From NCBI RefSeq assembly GCF_001514145.1, contig NZ_KQ948680.1, positions 1 through 64,000 on the forward strand: DNA of 64,000 nt, given 5' to 3'. The notes beneath the pieces are model-generated. The model had not been told where the DNA came from. It was given only the letters and a program-made list of their open reading frames with translations, and searched no databases. Positions 10,735 through 19,488 of the stretch are shown one piece after another. The stretch comes from Streptomyces canus (GTDB lineage: Bacteria; Actinomycetota; Actinomycetes; Streptomycetales; Streptomycetaceae). Position numbers and translations under genes: made by a program. The number at the start of each line of letters is the position of its first letter. Position 1 is the first letter of the stretch.

Positions 10735-10765
10735 AACGTAGTCCTTGACGCCGACGTCAAGGCAA
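10735..10765 (-). promoter_or_regulatory. MerR-type promoter and operator of merR-trxA
   Basis: Read on the minus strand, a -35 TTGCCT (10760-10765) and a -10 TACGTT (10735-10740) are separated by 19 bases. The spacer is almost filled by a dyad: CCTTGACG, four bases, CGTCAAGG (10743-10762). A 19-bp spacer with a central dyad is the hallmark of promoters that MerR proteins untwist to activate. Confidence 0.8.
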
Positions 10766-11266
10766 GAGCGGTTTGCGCTGCACCGGAGAGGTCAGCACGA
10801 TCGACGTCGTCGTGCGGCCCAGGGTGGAGACCTCTTCCAGGACGTCCTCCAGGTGGACCGTGTCCCGGACGGCGACCTTGAGGATCCAGCAGTCCTCGCC
10901 GACCACGTGGTGCACCTCGGTGACCTCGGGGCGCTCCATCAGCTCCAGGGTCCTCGGATGCCTGAGGTTGTAGCCGCCGTGCGGGCTGACCCGGATGAAC
11001 GCCTGGATGCCGTAGCCGAGCCGGGCCGGGACCACGTGGGCGCCGTAGCCGCTGATCACGCCCGCCGCCTCGAGCCGCCGCACCCGCTCGGTGACCGCCG
11101 CCGGGCTCAGCCGCACCCTGCGGCCCAGCTCGCTGAGCTTGATCCGGCCGTCGCTCTGGAGGAGCTCCAGGATCTGCCGGTCCAGCGCGTCGAAGGCCAC
11201 CGAGGTTTCGTCGGCGGTGGCGCGCAGATGCCATGGTTCTTTCGGTGGTACTTCCCGAACTCCCAT
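10757..11266 (-). CDS. Lrp/AsnC-family transcriptional regulator
   Basis: A 169-residue Lrp/AsnC protein. After a variable 25-residue N-terminus comes the helix-turn-helix (ALDRQILELLQSDGRIKLSELGRRVRLS, in part), then a ligand-binding RAM domain (AFIRVSPHGG, VHHVVGEDCWILKVAVRD). These regulators usually bind amino acids and act on neighbouring or global targets. It is divergent from an SDR gene 39 bases away, so that gene is the most likely local target. The ATG at 11266 follows GAAGGGGG by a few bases. The end of the gene runs into the MerR promoter region, so the two minus-strand genes nearly abut. Confidence 0.9.
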   Translation of the reverse strand: MGVREVPPKEPWHLRATADETSVAFDALDRQILELLQSDGRIKLSELGRRVRLSPAAVTERVRRLEAAGVISGYGAHVVPARLGYGIQAFIRVSPHGGYNLRHPRTLELMERPEVTEVHHVVGEDCWILKVAVRDTVHLEDVLEEVSTLGRTTTSIVLTSPVQRKPLLP

Positions 11267-11305
11267 GGTTCCCCCTTCAATACGTGGACATACGCCGGGA
11301 GAATT

Positions 11306-12223
11306 ATGGTCATGGAAACCCCACGAGAGGTATTGGTCATCGGCGGCAGCCGTTACTTCGGCAAGCGGCTGATCGCACGGCTGCTGGCCGCGGGCGACCG
11401 GGTCACGGTCCTCAACCGGGGCTCGTCCGCACCCCCTCGCGGGGCGGTTCACCTGGTCGCGGACCGCGACGACGAAGGCTCGTTGCGCAGCGCTCTGGGC
11501 TCCCGCACGTTCGATGTCGTCGTCGACCAGGTCTGCTACACCCCGCGCCAGGCGGCGGTCGCCCGCCGGGTCTTCGCCGGACGCACCCGCCGCTATGTGA
11601 TGACCTCGACCGTGGAGGTGTACGAGTACGAGGACTCGATCGCCCTCGTCCGGGAGGACGCCGTCGACCCGGCGACCGTACCCGTCGATCTCGGACTTCC
11701 CTGGGACGACCCCGAATTCCTCGACTCCCATTACGGAGAAGGAAAGCGACAGGCGGAATCCGTGTTCGCCGCCGACGCCGTATTTCCCTTTACGACCGTC
11801 CGCGTGGCCCATGTCCTGGGCGGGGACGACGACTTCACCGGGCGGCTCGCCCATTACGCGGACCGTATCCGCACCGGCGAGCCCATCGCCGTCCCGGTGG
11901 ACAACCAGCCCGCCACCTACATCCACGTCGAGGAGATCGCCGACTTCCTCGCCTGGACGGTGGGCCAGGACTTCACCGGCCCCGTCAACGCGGCCTCCCA
12001 CGGGCTGCTGGGCACGGAGGAGTTGTGCAGGGCGGTGGCCGCGCACTTCCCCGAGGGGAAGACCGTCCTCCAACTGGTCGAGCTCGGCGAGGTCTCACCG
12101 TTCTCCTTCACCCGCTCCTACGGCATGGACAACTTCCGCGCCACCCGCCTCGGGTTCACCTTCGGCGACGCACGGCAATGGCTACCACGGGCGGTGGCCG
12201 AGACACTCGGCACCGCCGCCTGA
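11306..12223 (+). CDS. NAD-dependent epimerase/dehydratase (extended SDR family)
   Basis: A 305-residue extended short-chain dehydrogenase. The dinucleotide motif is VLVIGGSRYFGKRL at residues 8-22, and the catalytic YxxxK reads YGEGK within HYGEGKRQAE. The C-terminal half (AVPVDNQPATYIHVEEIADFL) resembles the substrate domain of nucleotide-sugar epimerase-like proteins. Substrate not predictable. Two close starts exist, 11306 and 11312; both follow GGGAGA. Divergent from the Lrp regulator. Confidence 0.85.
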   Translation: MVMETPREVLVIGGSRYFGKRLIARLLAAGDRVTVLNRGSSAPPRGAVHLVADRDDEGSLRSALGSRTFDVVVDQVCYTPRQAAVARRVFAGRTRRYVMTSTVEVYEYEDSIALVREDAVDPATVPVDLGLPWDDPEFLDSHYGEGKRQAESVFAADAVFPFTTVRVAHVLGGDDDFTGRLAHYADRIRTGEPIAVPVDNQPATYIHVEEIADFLAWTVGQDFTGPVNAASHGLLGTEELCRAVAAHFPEGKTVLQLVELGEVSPFSFTRSYGMDNFRATRLGFTFGDARQWLPRAVAETLGTAA

Positions 12224-12344
12224 GATCCGGTACGGCACCCTGGGGTTGGGCTGCGGGCGAACGCGATCGGCCTGGGCACGGCATACGGCCAACGACCCGG
12301 CGTGGCGCGTGAGGTGGTTACCGATTCGTCGTGGCGCGCGGGGT

Positions 12345-12490
12345 GGCGAACGGTTCGTCGTGGCGCGAGCGGCTGCAACTCCCCAGGGGCGCGGGGAACT
12401 GCGCGACCAGCCCCCACCGGCCCGCACCCGCCCAACAACCTGACCCGGCACCCCCACAGGCGCCCCGCCCAAGCCCGGCGCAGCTGCGCG
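12345..12490 (+). repeat. Dispersed intergenic repeat, copy A
   Basis: The 290-base gap between the SDR and the DUF2127 gene (12224-12514) holds no gene. It carries the core CAGGGGCGCGGGGAACTGCG (from 12385) followed by GCGACCAGCCCCCAC. A second long copy lies at 39067-39240 with the same flanks (GCGAACGGTYCGTCGTGG before, CACCCGCCC after). Shorter core copies occur at 38975, 43157 and 43396. Confidence 0.75.
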
Positions 12491-12514
12491 AGGCGCTGAC
12501 GCTGCTCCCGGAGA

Positions 12515-13318
12515 TCACCGACCCGTGGGCCCGGGGGCGTGACCCGATGCGCTGAGCTCGCTCAGCCCGCCGGCCTCCTCCACCTCCAGCAGCGACGCGC
12601 TCTGCCGTTCCTCCTCGAAGGCCCGGTGACCGCCGCGGAGGCCGAACAGACGCTTGGCCAGCAGGATGTAGAGGACGGCGAGGATGTTGAGGAACAGTGT
12701 GGCGATCTTCAACCAGCTGATGCGCTCGGTGAGTTCGTAGATCTCCAACGGCAGGAAGGCGGCGGTCGCGACCACCGTCAGGTACTCAGCCCAGCGCTTG
12801 GCGTACCAGAGGCCGACCGCCTCGACGAGCTCGATGACGGCGTACGCCAGCAGCAGCACGGCCACGAGGACAAGGGTGTGGTGCTCGTACCCGAACGTCT
12901 TCTGGACGGTGCCGACGACCGGTGAGTGGTCGAGGTCGTAGTGGAAGTGCCGGAACACCGGCCGGAAGACGTCCAGATACTCGTCGAAGAGCCGGCGCAC
13001 CGCGTCCTGGCTGTTGCTGAACTTCCACACCGCCACCGCGGCCAGCACGATGAACACCCCGCGCACCGCCCGTTCGAGCGCGAGGAAGCGCAGGATGAAC
13101 AGGTCCCTGAGCACCTTGCCGCGCGGCACGAGGGGCGCGTGGTCCGCGGGCCCCGAGCCGTGCGGCTCGCCGAGGGCGAAGTCGCCGCAGCGCAGGCAGC
13201 GCCACACCCCGCCCAGGGCGGTCTCGGCGTACAGCCGGTCCCGGAGGAGGGGCTCGTCCGGCGCGTACGTCACATGGCCGCGGCGTGCACAGGTGCGCCG
13301 GTCCCAGTCGATCTTCAT
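12515..13318 (-). CDS. DUF2127-type membrane protein with N-terminal Cys cluster
   Basis: A 267-residue protein of unknown function. The first 70 residues are cytoplasmic and carry a Cys/His set (CARRGH, WRCLRCGDFAL) that could bind a metal. Then come about four hydrophobic segments: FILRFLALERAVRGVFIVLAA, a VLVAVLLLAYAVIELVEAVG stretch, AEYLTVVATAAFLPLEIYEL and IATLFLNILAVLYILLAKRL. The helix order and the conserved WYAKRWAEYL match DUF2127 proteins. The C-terminus is Ser/Glu rich. It stands alone between a repeat and the terminator of the next gene. Confidence 0.8.
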   Translation of the reverse strand: MKIDWDRRTCARRGHVTYAPDEPLLRDRLYAETALGGVWRCLRCGDFALGEPHGSGPADHAPLVPRGKVLRDLFILRFLALERAVRGVFIVLAAVAVWKFSNSQDAVRRLFDEYLDVFRPVFRHFHYDLDHSPVVGTVQKTFGYEHHTLVLVAVLLLAYAVIELVEAVGLWYAKRWAEYLTVVATAAFLPLEIYELTERISWLKIATLFLNILAVLYILLAKRLFGLRGGHRAFEEERQSASLLEVEEAGGLSELSASGHAPGPTGR

Positions 13319-13342
13319 CCCCCGTGTGCCTCCGATGGAAAA

Positions 13343-13366
13343 GCGTGCCGTCCGGGGACGGCACGC
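13343..13366. terminator. Hairpin terminator after the MFS pump gene
   Basis: Ten-base perfect arms (GCGTGCCGTC and complement) enclose a CGGG loop, between the stop of the MFS gene and the start of the DUF2127 gene. Confidence 0.75.
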
Positions 13367-13394
13367 TAGTGGGGCCGGGTAAGAGTTCGGTGAG

Positions 13395-15065
13395 TCAGCG
13401 GGTGCCGACCAGCTCCTTCTCCTCAGCGTTCTGAGCAGCGGGCTCCGCGGCCTTGCGACCGGGCAGCAGCACCGCGACCACCACCGTGCCGACGCCCAGC
13501 ACGATCGCCCCGATCAGGCTGGTGTGCGCCACCGCGTCGGAGAAGGACGAGCCGACCGCGTCCGCCATCTGCCGGGCACCGGAGGCCAGCTGCCCGGCCT
13601 GTGCCTTCAGCTGGGCCGCCTGCTGGGGGTCGGTGGCCCGGGCGGCCTGCGCGGCGACCTGCTGGGCCCGCTCGCCGATGCCCTGCGCGACCGTGTATCC
13701 GGCTCCGACCGAGTCCTGCGCCGCGTCCAGCGTCGAGGCGGGAAGCTTGCTGCCGGCGGTGGCGTCGGAGAGGTGGTCCGCGTACGAGGTGGCCAGCAGC
13801 GAGCCGAGGATCGCGATGCCGAGCGAGCCGCCGAGCTCGATCGAGGTGTCGTTCACCGCGCCGCCGACGCCCAGTTCGGACTCGGGGAAGGCTCCCATGA
13901 TCGCGTCCGTGGCGGGCGAGAGGGCGAGGCCGATCGCCAGGCCCAGCACCATCAGGGGCGCGACGAAATCGCCGTACGACGAACCCGCGTCGATCCGGGT
14001 GAGCAGGGCGAGGGCCGCCGTGCCGCCGACCATGCCCGCGGTGACCGTCCACTTCATGCCGACCCGCGGGGTGAGGAACCCGGTCAGGGCCGAGCCGACG
14101 AAGACCGCGCCGGCCAGCGGCAGCATGCGCAGGCCGGTCTCCAGGGCGCTGTAGCCGAGCACGAACTGGAGGTGCTGGGTGAGGTAGTAGAAGGCGCCGA
14201 AGACGGCCAGGAAGAACAGGGCGACGGCGAGGTTGGAGCCCGCGAAGCCGCGGTCGGTGAAGCGGCGGACGTCGACGAGGGGGCGCGGATGGCGCAGCTC
14301 CCACACGACGAAGAGCACCAGACCGACGGCCGCGACCCCGGCGGCGGCAAGAGCCTTGGCGTGCCAGCCGAAGTGCGGGCCCTCGATGATCATGTAGATC
14401 AGGGCGCCGATCCACACGACCGACAGCAGACCGCCGACGTAGTCGATACGACCGTGCTTCGCGGCCCTGGACGGCGGGACGAGGACGAGAGCGGCGACGA
14501 CGGCGACGGCCGCGATCGGGACGTTGATCAGGAACGTGGACGTCCAGGCGTGGTGCTCCAGGAGTGCGCCCGCGACCAGCGGACCGGCCGCGATCGCCAC
14601 GCCGGAGGTGGCGGTCCACACGGTGATCGCCTTGGCCCGCTCACCGCGCGGGAAGGTCGCGGCGAGCAGGGACAGCGTGGCCGGCATGATCATCGCGGCG
14701 CCGGTGCCCATCACCGCGCGGGCCGCGATGACCGTCGTGGCACTGTCGGCGAGGTAGCCGAAGACCGCGCCGCCCCCGAACACTCCGAGCCCCAGCAGCA
14801 GCGCCCCGCGGCGGCTGTACTTGTCGCCGATCGCGCCGAACAGCAGCATCAGCGCGGCGTACGGGACGGTGTAGCCGTCGATCACCCACTGGAGGTCGGC
14901 GCTGGACAGACCGAGGTCCTCGGTCATGTCGGGGGCCGCGACCGTGAGGGCGGTGTTCGCCATCACGATGATCAGCAGGCTGAGGCAGAGGACGAGGAGT
15001 GCCCACCAGCGGCGGGCGTAGGGGCGCTCCATCTTCTCGACCGGTTCGGTCATGACGAGTCGCAT
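13395..15065 (-). CDS. MFS drug exporter, DHA2 (14-TM, EmrB/QacA) family
   Basis: A 556-residue plasma-membrane antiporter that probably exports a toxic hydrophobic compound using the proton gradient. It has the DHA2 signature in helix 1 (ALTVAAPDM), motif A in loop 2-3 (GAIGDKYSRRGAL), motif C in helix 5 (AIAAGPLVAGALL) and about 14 hydrophobic helices. A soluble Ala/Gln-rich loop (AQQVAAQAARATDPQQAAQL) precedes the last helix. The ATG at 15065 is preceded by GAGGAAGG. It diverges from a TetR gene, with paired operators between them, so induction by the exported drug is likely. Confidence 0.93.
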   Translation of the reverse strand: MRLVMTEPVEKMERPYARRWWALLVLCLSLLIIVMANTALTVAAPDMTEDLGLSSADLQWVIDGYTVPYAALMLLFGAIGDKYSRRGALLLGLGVFGGGAVFGYLADSATTVIAARAVMGTGAAMIMPATLSLLAATFPRGERAKAITVWTATSGVAIAAGPLVAGALLEHHAWTSTFLINVPIAAVAVVAALVLVPPSRAAKHGRIDYVGGLLSVVWIGALIYMIIEGPHFGWHAKALAAAGVAAVGLVLFVVWELRHPRPLVDVRRFTDRGFAGSNLAVALFFLAVFGAFYYLTQHLQFVLGYSALETGLRMLPLAGAVFVGSALTGFLTPRVGMKWTVTAGMVGGTAALALLTRIDAGSSYGDFVAPLMVLGLAIGLALSPATDAIMGAFPESELGVGGAVNDTSIELGGSLGIAILGSLLATSYADHLSDATAGSKLPASTLDAAQDSVGAGYTVAQGIGERAQQVAAQAARATDPQQAAQLKAQAGQLASGARQMADAVGSSFSDAVAHTSLIGAIVLGVGTVVVAVLLPGRKAAEPAAQNAEEKELVGTR

Positions 15066-15089
15066 GGCAGGGGTGGCCTTCCTCGGCAG

Positions 15090-15157
15090 ACTTGCACAGT
15101 GATGTGCATTTGCTCAACGCTGCGCAATGTACGCCTGCTGCACAACCATGTGCAAGT
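15090..15157. promoter_or_regulatory. Paired inverted operators between MFS pump and TetR
   Basis: Two copies of ACTTGCACA-N4-TGTGCA face each other: 15090-15109 on the plus strand and 15139-15157 on the minus strand. Each copy is itself a partial palindrome (TGCACA/TGTGCA). The position between two divergent starts fits repression of both genes by the adjacent TetR. Confidence 0.75.
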
Positions 15158-15176
15158 TCAGTCGGGGAGGGGCACA

Positions 15177-15794
15177 ATGACGCCCATGACCACGGGCCAC
15201 TCACCTCGCGCCGAAGCCAACCGCCGCCACATCCTCGATGTCGCACTCACCGAGCTGCTGCGCGACCCCGACGCGTCCATGGACCAGATCGCGCGCGCCG
15301 CGGGTGTCGTACGACGGACCGTGTACGGCCACTTCCCGAGCCGTGAGGCGCTGATCGGCACGCTCGTCGACGGGGCCGTGGAGGCGGTGGCGGCCGCGCA
15401 CGCGGCGGGACGCGAGGGGGCCGAGGACCTGGCGCAGGCCGTGGCGGGCTCCGTGCTCGCGGTCTGGGAGGTCGCCGACCGCTATCGCATCCTGGTCGCG
15501 CTCGCCCAGCGCAGCGTCACCGTGCAGGGCATCCGCGAGCGCCTCGCCCCCGTGCGCGAGGCCTGCACCGAGCTGCTCCGGCGCGGCCTGGACACGGGCG
15601 TCTTCGTCTCACCGCTGCCCGCGCCCGCGCTGGCGTACGTCCACGAGCAGATGATGTTCGCGGTGATGGAGGCGGTGAACGACGGGCTGCTGGACGCGGA
15701 AGAGGCGGGCCGCTCCACCGCGGTCACCGTTCTGACCGCGGCGGGCGTACCCGCCTCTCTGGCCACCGCGCTGGTGGCGAAACTGAGCGACTGA
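15177..15794 (+). CDS. TetR-family repressor of the adjacent MFS pump
   Basis: A 205-residue TetR regulator. The helix-turn-helix occupies residues 15-60 (ANRRHILDVALTELL, MDQIARAAGVVRRTVYGHF) and the all-helical ligand domain the rest. ATG at 15177 lies 5 bases after GGGGAGGGG. The divergent pump and the operators in the 110-base gap make a classical drug-sensing pair. The ligand is unknown. Confidence 0.9.
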   Translation: MTPMTTGHSPRAEANRRHILDVALTELLRDPDASMDQIARAAGVVRRTVYGHFPSREALIGTLVDGAVEAVAAAHAAGREGAEDLAQAVAGSVLAVWEVADRYRILVALAQRSVTVQGIRERLAPVREACTELLRRGLDTGVFVSPLPAPALAYVHEQMMFAVMEAVNDGLLDAEEAGRSTAVTVLTAAGVPASLATALVAKLSD

Positions 15795-15816
15795 GCTGTT
15801 CTTCGGGGAGTGGGTC

Positions 15817-15853
15817 CGGGCGGCCGAGCTACGGGGGAGTACTCGGCCGCCCG
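15817..15853. terminator. Hairpin terminator after tetR
   Basis: CGGGCGGCCGAG pairs perfectly with CTCGGCCGCCCG across a 13-base loop, about 20 bases after the tetR stop. Confidence 0.7.
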
Positions 15854-15859
15854 GGGCGG

Positions 15860-15892
15860 GAGCCGGGCCCGGGTTCAGGTCGGGCCCGGCTC
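15860..15892. terminator. Second hairpin in the tetR-dctA convergent gap
   Basis: GAGCCGGGCCCG and its complement form a 12-bp stem with a 9-base loop. It serves the minus-strand symporter gene and, with the hairpin before it, separates the two converging transcripts. Confidence 0.7.
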
Positions 15893-15930
15893 AGCTCTGT
15901 GTGGCCGTTCGGCCACCGGCGTCCGGCCGC

Positions 15931-17307
15931 TCAGGCCTTGGCCAGCTCCTTCTCGCCGCCCTGCTCGGGGATGTCCGCCGAGACCGCGTCGTCATCGTGG
16001 TCGAGGAGCGTCTTCTCGTCGAAGGGCAGGTGACCGGCGAGCACCTGGTCGACGCGCTCGCGGTCGATCTCCTTGGTCCAGGTGCCGATCAGGACGGTGG
16101 CGACGGCGTTGCCCGCGAAGTTGGTCAGGGCGCGCGCCTCGCTCATGAAGCGGTCGATGCCGACGATCAGGCCGATGCCGTCCACCAGCGCGGGCTTGTG
16201 CGACTGGAGACCGCCGGCCAGGGTCGCGAGACCGGCACCGGTGACACCGGCGGCGCCCTTCGAGGCGACGAACAGGAAGAGCAGCAGCGGGATCTGCTCA
16301 CCGATCGACATCGGCGTGCCCATGGCGTCGGCGATGAACAGCGAGGCCATGGTCATGTAGATCATGGTGCCGTCGAGGTTGAAGGAGTAACCGGTCGGGA
16401 CCGTGATGCCGACGACCGGCTTGCTGATGCCCAGGTGCTCCATCTTCGCGATGAGCCTCGGCAGCGCGGACTCGGAGGACGAGGTCGACAGGATCAGCAG
16501 GAACTCACGGCCCAGGTACTTGAAGAGCGTGAGGATGTTCAGGCCCGCGATGATCCGCAGCAGGGTGCCGAGCACGATGATCACGAACAGGAAGCAGGTG
16601 ATGTAGAAGCCGACCATCAGGAGCGCGAGGTCCTTGAGCGCGTCCACGCCCGCGGAACCCACGACGGCTGCCATCGCGCCGAAGGCGCCGATCGGGGCGG
16701 CCCACATCACCATGGCGAGGATGCGGAAGACGAGCCGCTGGATGTGCTCGACACCGCGCAGGACCGGTGCTCCGGCCGGACCCATGGCCTGCAGCGCGAA
16801 ACCGGCGAGCAGGGCGATCAGCAGGGTCTGGAGCACCTCGCCCTCGGTGAAGGCGGAGACGAACGTGGTCGGGATGATGCCGAGCAGGAACTCGGTGGTG
16901 TCCTTGGCCTCCGCGTCGACCTGCGCATGGCCGACGTCCTTGACCGCGTCGGTCACGGCGAGGCCGGTACCCGGGTCCAGGATGTTGCCGACGACCAGGC
17001 CGATGCCCAGCGCGACCAGCGACATGATCGTGAAGTAGAGGAGCGCGATACCGCCGACGGCGCCGACCTTGGCGGCCTTCCGTACCGATCCGATACCGAG
17101 CACGATCGTGCAGAAGATGATCGGCGAGATCATCATCTTGATCAGGTTCACAAACCCGGTACCGATGGGCTTGAGCTCCACGGCGAAGTCGGGTGCGACC
17201 AGGCCGACCGTGATACCGAGGGCGACCGCGACGATCACCGCGATGTAGAGGTAGTGAGTGCGGTCCTTTTTGACTGCGGGTGCCGTATCGGGGGTGCTGG
17301 CGGCCAC
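15931..17307 (-). CDS. dctA: Proton/sodium:C4-dicarboxylate symporter (DctA/GltP family)
   Basis: A 458-residue secondary transporter that imports C4-dicarboxylates or glutamate across the cell membrane. It shows the serine-rich re-entrant loop (LSTSSSESALPRL), the cation/substrate motif GYSFNLDGTMIYM, and GAAGVTGAGLATLAGG. I place the start at GTG 17307, 5 bases after AAGGAGGG; upstream in-frame codons lack such a site. The gene faces a CitA/DcuS-type kinase and CitB/DcuR-type regulator across 150 bases, an arrangement typical of dicarboxylate-induced transport, which favours dicarboxylates over glutamate as substrate. Confidence 0.9.
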   Translation of the reverse strand: MAASTPDTAPAVKKDRTHYLYIAVIVAVALGITVGLVAPDFAVELKPIGTGFVNLIKMMISPIIFCTIVLGIGSVRKAAKVGAVGGIALLYFTIMSLVALGIGLVVGNILDPGTGLAVTDAVKDVGHAQVDAEAKDTTEFLLGIIPTTFVSAFTEGEVLQTLLIALLAGFALQAMGPAGAPVLRGVEHIQRLVFRILAMVMWAAPIGAFGAMAAVVGSAGVDALKDLALLMVGFYITCFLFVIIVLGTLLRIIAGLNILTLFKYLGREFLLILSTSSSESALPRLIAKMEHLGISKPVVGITVPTGYSFNLDGTMIYMTMASLFIADAMGTPMSIGEQIPLLLFLFVASKGAAGVTGAGLATLAGGLQSHKPALVDGIGLIVGIDRFMSEARALTNFAGNAVATVLIGTWTKEIDRERVDQVLAGHLPFDEKTLLDHDDDAVSADIPEQGGEKELAKA

Positions 17308-17388
17308 GGCTGCCCTCCTTGACGTCTTCGTCGGCATGACCGGCGTGCGGCTCACGTCCGGGCTTTGAAGGAATGCCGTGACTATCTC

Positions 17389-17405
17389 CCGCCCTGTGAG
17401 GGCGG
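17389..17405. promoter_or_regulatory. Palindrome between dctA and its two-component system
   Basis: CCGCCCT-GTG-AGGGCGG is a perfect 7-bp inverted repeat in the divergent gap. It is a candidate site for the adjacent response regulator, but could also be a chance GC-rich dyad. Confidence 0.4.
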
Positions 17406-17457
17406 TCACCCTTCCGTTCATTTAGTTCACAATCAGCCAGGGAGGCAGACTGACGAC

Positions 17458-19488
17458 ATGCGCATCCCCGTACCGAGACCCCGCAGCCTCGCGGCCCAGC
17501 TCTTCGCCATGCAGGCCGTGCTGATCGCCGTGGTCGTGGCGGGGTACGCGCTGTTCACGTACGTCAGTGACCGCGGTCAGGCCGAGGAGGCGGCGCGGGT
17601 TCAGGCCAGGGCCGTGGCGCGGGCGGTCGCGGACTCCCCGTCGGTGCGCGAGGCGATCGGCACGCCGAAACCCACGGCCGCACTTCAGCCCTACGCGCTG
17701 CGGGTCATGGCCGACACCGAGGTCGACTTCGTCACGATCATGAGTCCGCAGGGCATCCGCTGGACCCACCCCGACCCGGACCAGATCGGCAAGCACTTCC
17801 TGGGCAACACCGAACGTGCGCTCAAGGGCGAGACCTTCACGGAGACCTACACCGGCACCCTGGGCGCCTCGGTCCGCGCGGTCACCCCGGTCAAGGACGA
17901 CAACGGGAAGGTCATCGGCCTGGTCAGCGCCGGTATACAGGTCGAGAAGATCAGCGAGCGGGTGCAGGGCCAGCTCACCGCCCTGCTCGCCGTCGCGGGC
18001 GGCGCGCTCGCGCTCGGCGCCATCGGCACGTACGTCGTCAACGCCCGCCTGCGCCGCCACACGCACGGCATGAACGCGGCCGAGCTCAGCAGGATGCACG
18101 ACTATCACCAGGCCGCCCTGCACGCGGTACGCGAGGGGCTGCTGATGCTGGACGGGCAGTACCGTGTCGCGCTGATCAACGACGGCGGACGGGAGTTGCT
18201 GGGGGTGTCCCCGCAGGACAGGGTGATCGGGCGGTCGGTTGCCGATCTCGGGCTGCCGGCGCCGCTGACGGGTGCGCTGCTCGCCTCGGAGCCACGGGTC
18301 GACGAGGTGCATCTGACGTCCTCGCGGGTGCTGGTCGTCAACACCTCCCCGGTCTCCGGCGGAGAGCAGCGCGGCACCGTGGTGACCCTGCGCGATGTGA
18401 CCGAACTCCAGTCCCTGATGGGCGAGCTGGACTCCGAGCGGGGCTTCACCCAGGCGTTGCGCTCCCAGGCCCACGAGGCGGCGAACCGGCTGCACACGGT
18501 CGTCTCCCTGATCGAACTGGGCCGCGCGGAGCAGGCGGTGGACTTCGCGACCGCCGAACTGGAGCTGGCGCAGGCGCTGACCGACCAGGTCGTGGCGGCG
18601 GTCGGCGAGCCCGTCCTGGCCGCCCTGCTGCTGGGCAAGACCGCGCAGGCGAACGAACGCGGCGTGGAGTTGGTCGTGTCGGAGGACAGCCGCCTGGACG
18701 ACGGGCTGCTGCCGGAGAGCCTTCCGGCCCGGGACCTGGTCACGATCCTCGGCAACCTCATCGACAACGCGGTGGACGCGGCGCAGGGCAGCGTGCGGGC
18801 GCGGGTGACGGTGACGGCGTACGCCGATCCGGACCGCTCGGAACTGGTGCTGCGGGTGTCCGACACCGGGGCCGGGGTGGACCCGGCGCACGCGGAGGCG
18901 GTCTTCGAACGGGGCTTCTCGACGAAGCCGGCGGGTCCGGGCGGGCGCGGGCTCGGCCTGGCGCTCGTCCGGCAGGCGGTCAACCGCTGCAAGGGCACCC
19001 TGACCGTGACGGAGGCCGAAGGGGGCGGCGCCGAGTTCGAGGTACGGCTGCCCCTGGGGGGCGAATCCAGTGGCCCTGAGGATGCCACGGCCCCGGAGGA
19101 CACGACGACTCTGGAGAGCGCCACCGTCGCTGAGGGCGCCATGGCCGCGGGGAGGGCCACCGCGCCCGATGACTCCACCGCGCCCGAACACGCCACGGCC
19201 CCCAAGAACGACAAGACCGCAGACAGCACCACCGACCCCGAGCACACCACGGCCCCGGAGACCGCCACCGGCCCGGAAGCCCTCACCGCCCCCAAGACCC
19301 CCAGGGCCACAGACACCACCACCGACCCCAAACACACCACGGCCCCGGAGACCGCCACCACCCCCGACAACACGACGGCTCCCGAGCACGCCACCGGCCC
19401 GGAAACCCTCACCGCCCCCAAGACCCCCAAGGCCGCAGACAGCGCTACGGTCCCCCACGGTGCCACGGCCCCCGGAGGCGACGTATGA
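17458..19488 (+). CDS. CitA/DcuS-type sensor histidine kinase with repetitive C-terminal tail
   Basis: A 676-residue membrane kinase. TM1 lies at about residues 10-35 (LFAMQAVLIAVVVAGYALF). An extracytoplasmic sCache-type sensor (FVTIMSPQGIRWTHPDPDQIGKHF, in part) follows, then TM2 (LLAVAGGALALGAIGTYVV), a PAS domain and a SpoB-like dimerisation helix with the phospho-acceptor His (RSQAHEAANRLH). The ATPase domain has GNLIDNAVDAA and GRGLGLALV. The kinase should end near VRLPLGG. About 140 more residues follow, a low-complexity Thr/Ala/Pro/Glu tail with repeats such as TAPETATGPEALTAPKTP. The stop overlaps the regulator start (ATGA). Probably senses extracellular dicarboxylates and controls dctA. 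Confidence 0.9.
   Translation: MRIPVPRPRSLAAQLFAMQAVLIAVVVAGYALFTYVSDRGQAEEAARVQARAVARAVADSPSVREAIGTPKPTAALQPYALRVMADTEVDFVTIMSPQGIRWTHPDPDQIGKHFLGNTERALKGETFTETYTGTLGASVRAVTPVKDDNGKVIGLVSAGIQVEKISERVQGQLTALLAVAGGALALGAIGTYVVNARLRRHTHGMNAAELSRMHDYHQAALHAVREGLLMLDGQYRVALINDGGRELLGVSPQDRVIGRSVADLGLPAPLTGALLASEPRVDEVHLTSSRVLVVNTSPVSGGEQRGTVVTLRDVTELQSLMGELDSERGFTQALRSQAHEAANRLHTVVSLIELGRAEQAVDFATAELELAQALTDQVVAAVGEPVLAALLLGKTAQANERGVELVVSEDSRLDDGLLPESLPARDLVTILGNLIDNAVDAAQGSVRARVTVTAYADPDRSELVLRVSDTGAGVDPAHAEAVFERGFSTKPAGPGGRGLGLALVRQAVNRCKGTLTVTEAEGGGAEFEVRLPLGGESSGPEDATAPEDTTTLESATVAEGAMAAGRATAPDDSTAPEHATAPKNDKTADSTTDPEHTTAPETATGPEALTAPKTPRATDTTTDPKHTTAPETATTPDNTTAPEHATGPETLTAPKTPKAADSATVPHGATAPGGDV
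19205..19460 (+). repeat. Direct repeats encoding the kinase's Thr/Pro/Ala tail
   Basis: Units sharing CACGGCCCCGGAGACCGCCA (twice) and CTCACCGCCCCCAAGACCCC (twice) are interleaved within the 3' end of the kinase gene. The pattern looks like recent slippage or unequal recombination, and copy number may vary between strains. Confidence 0.7.
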
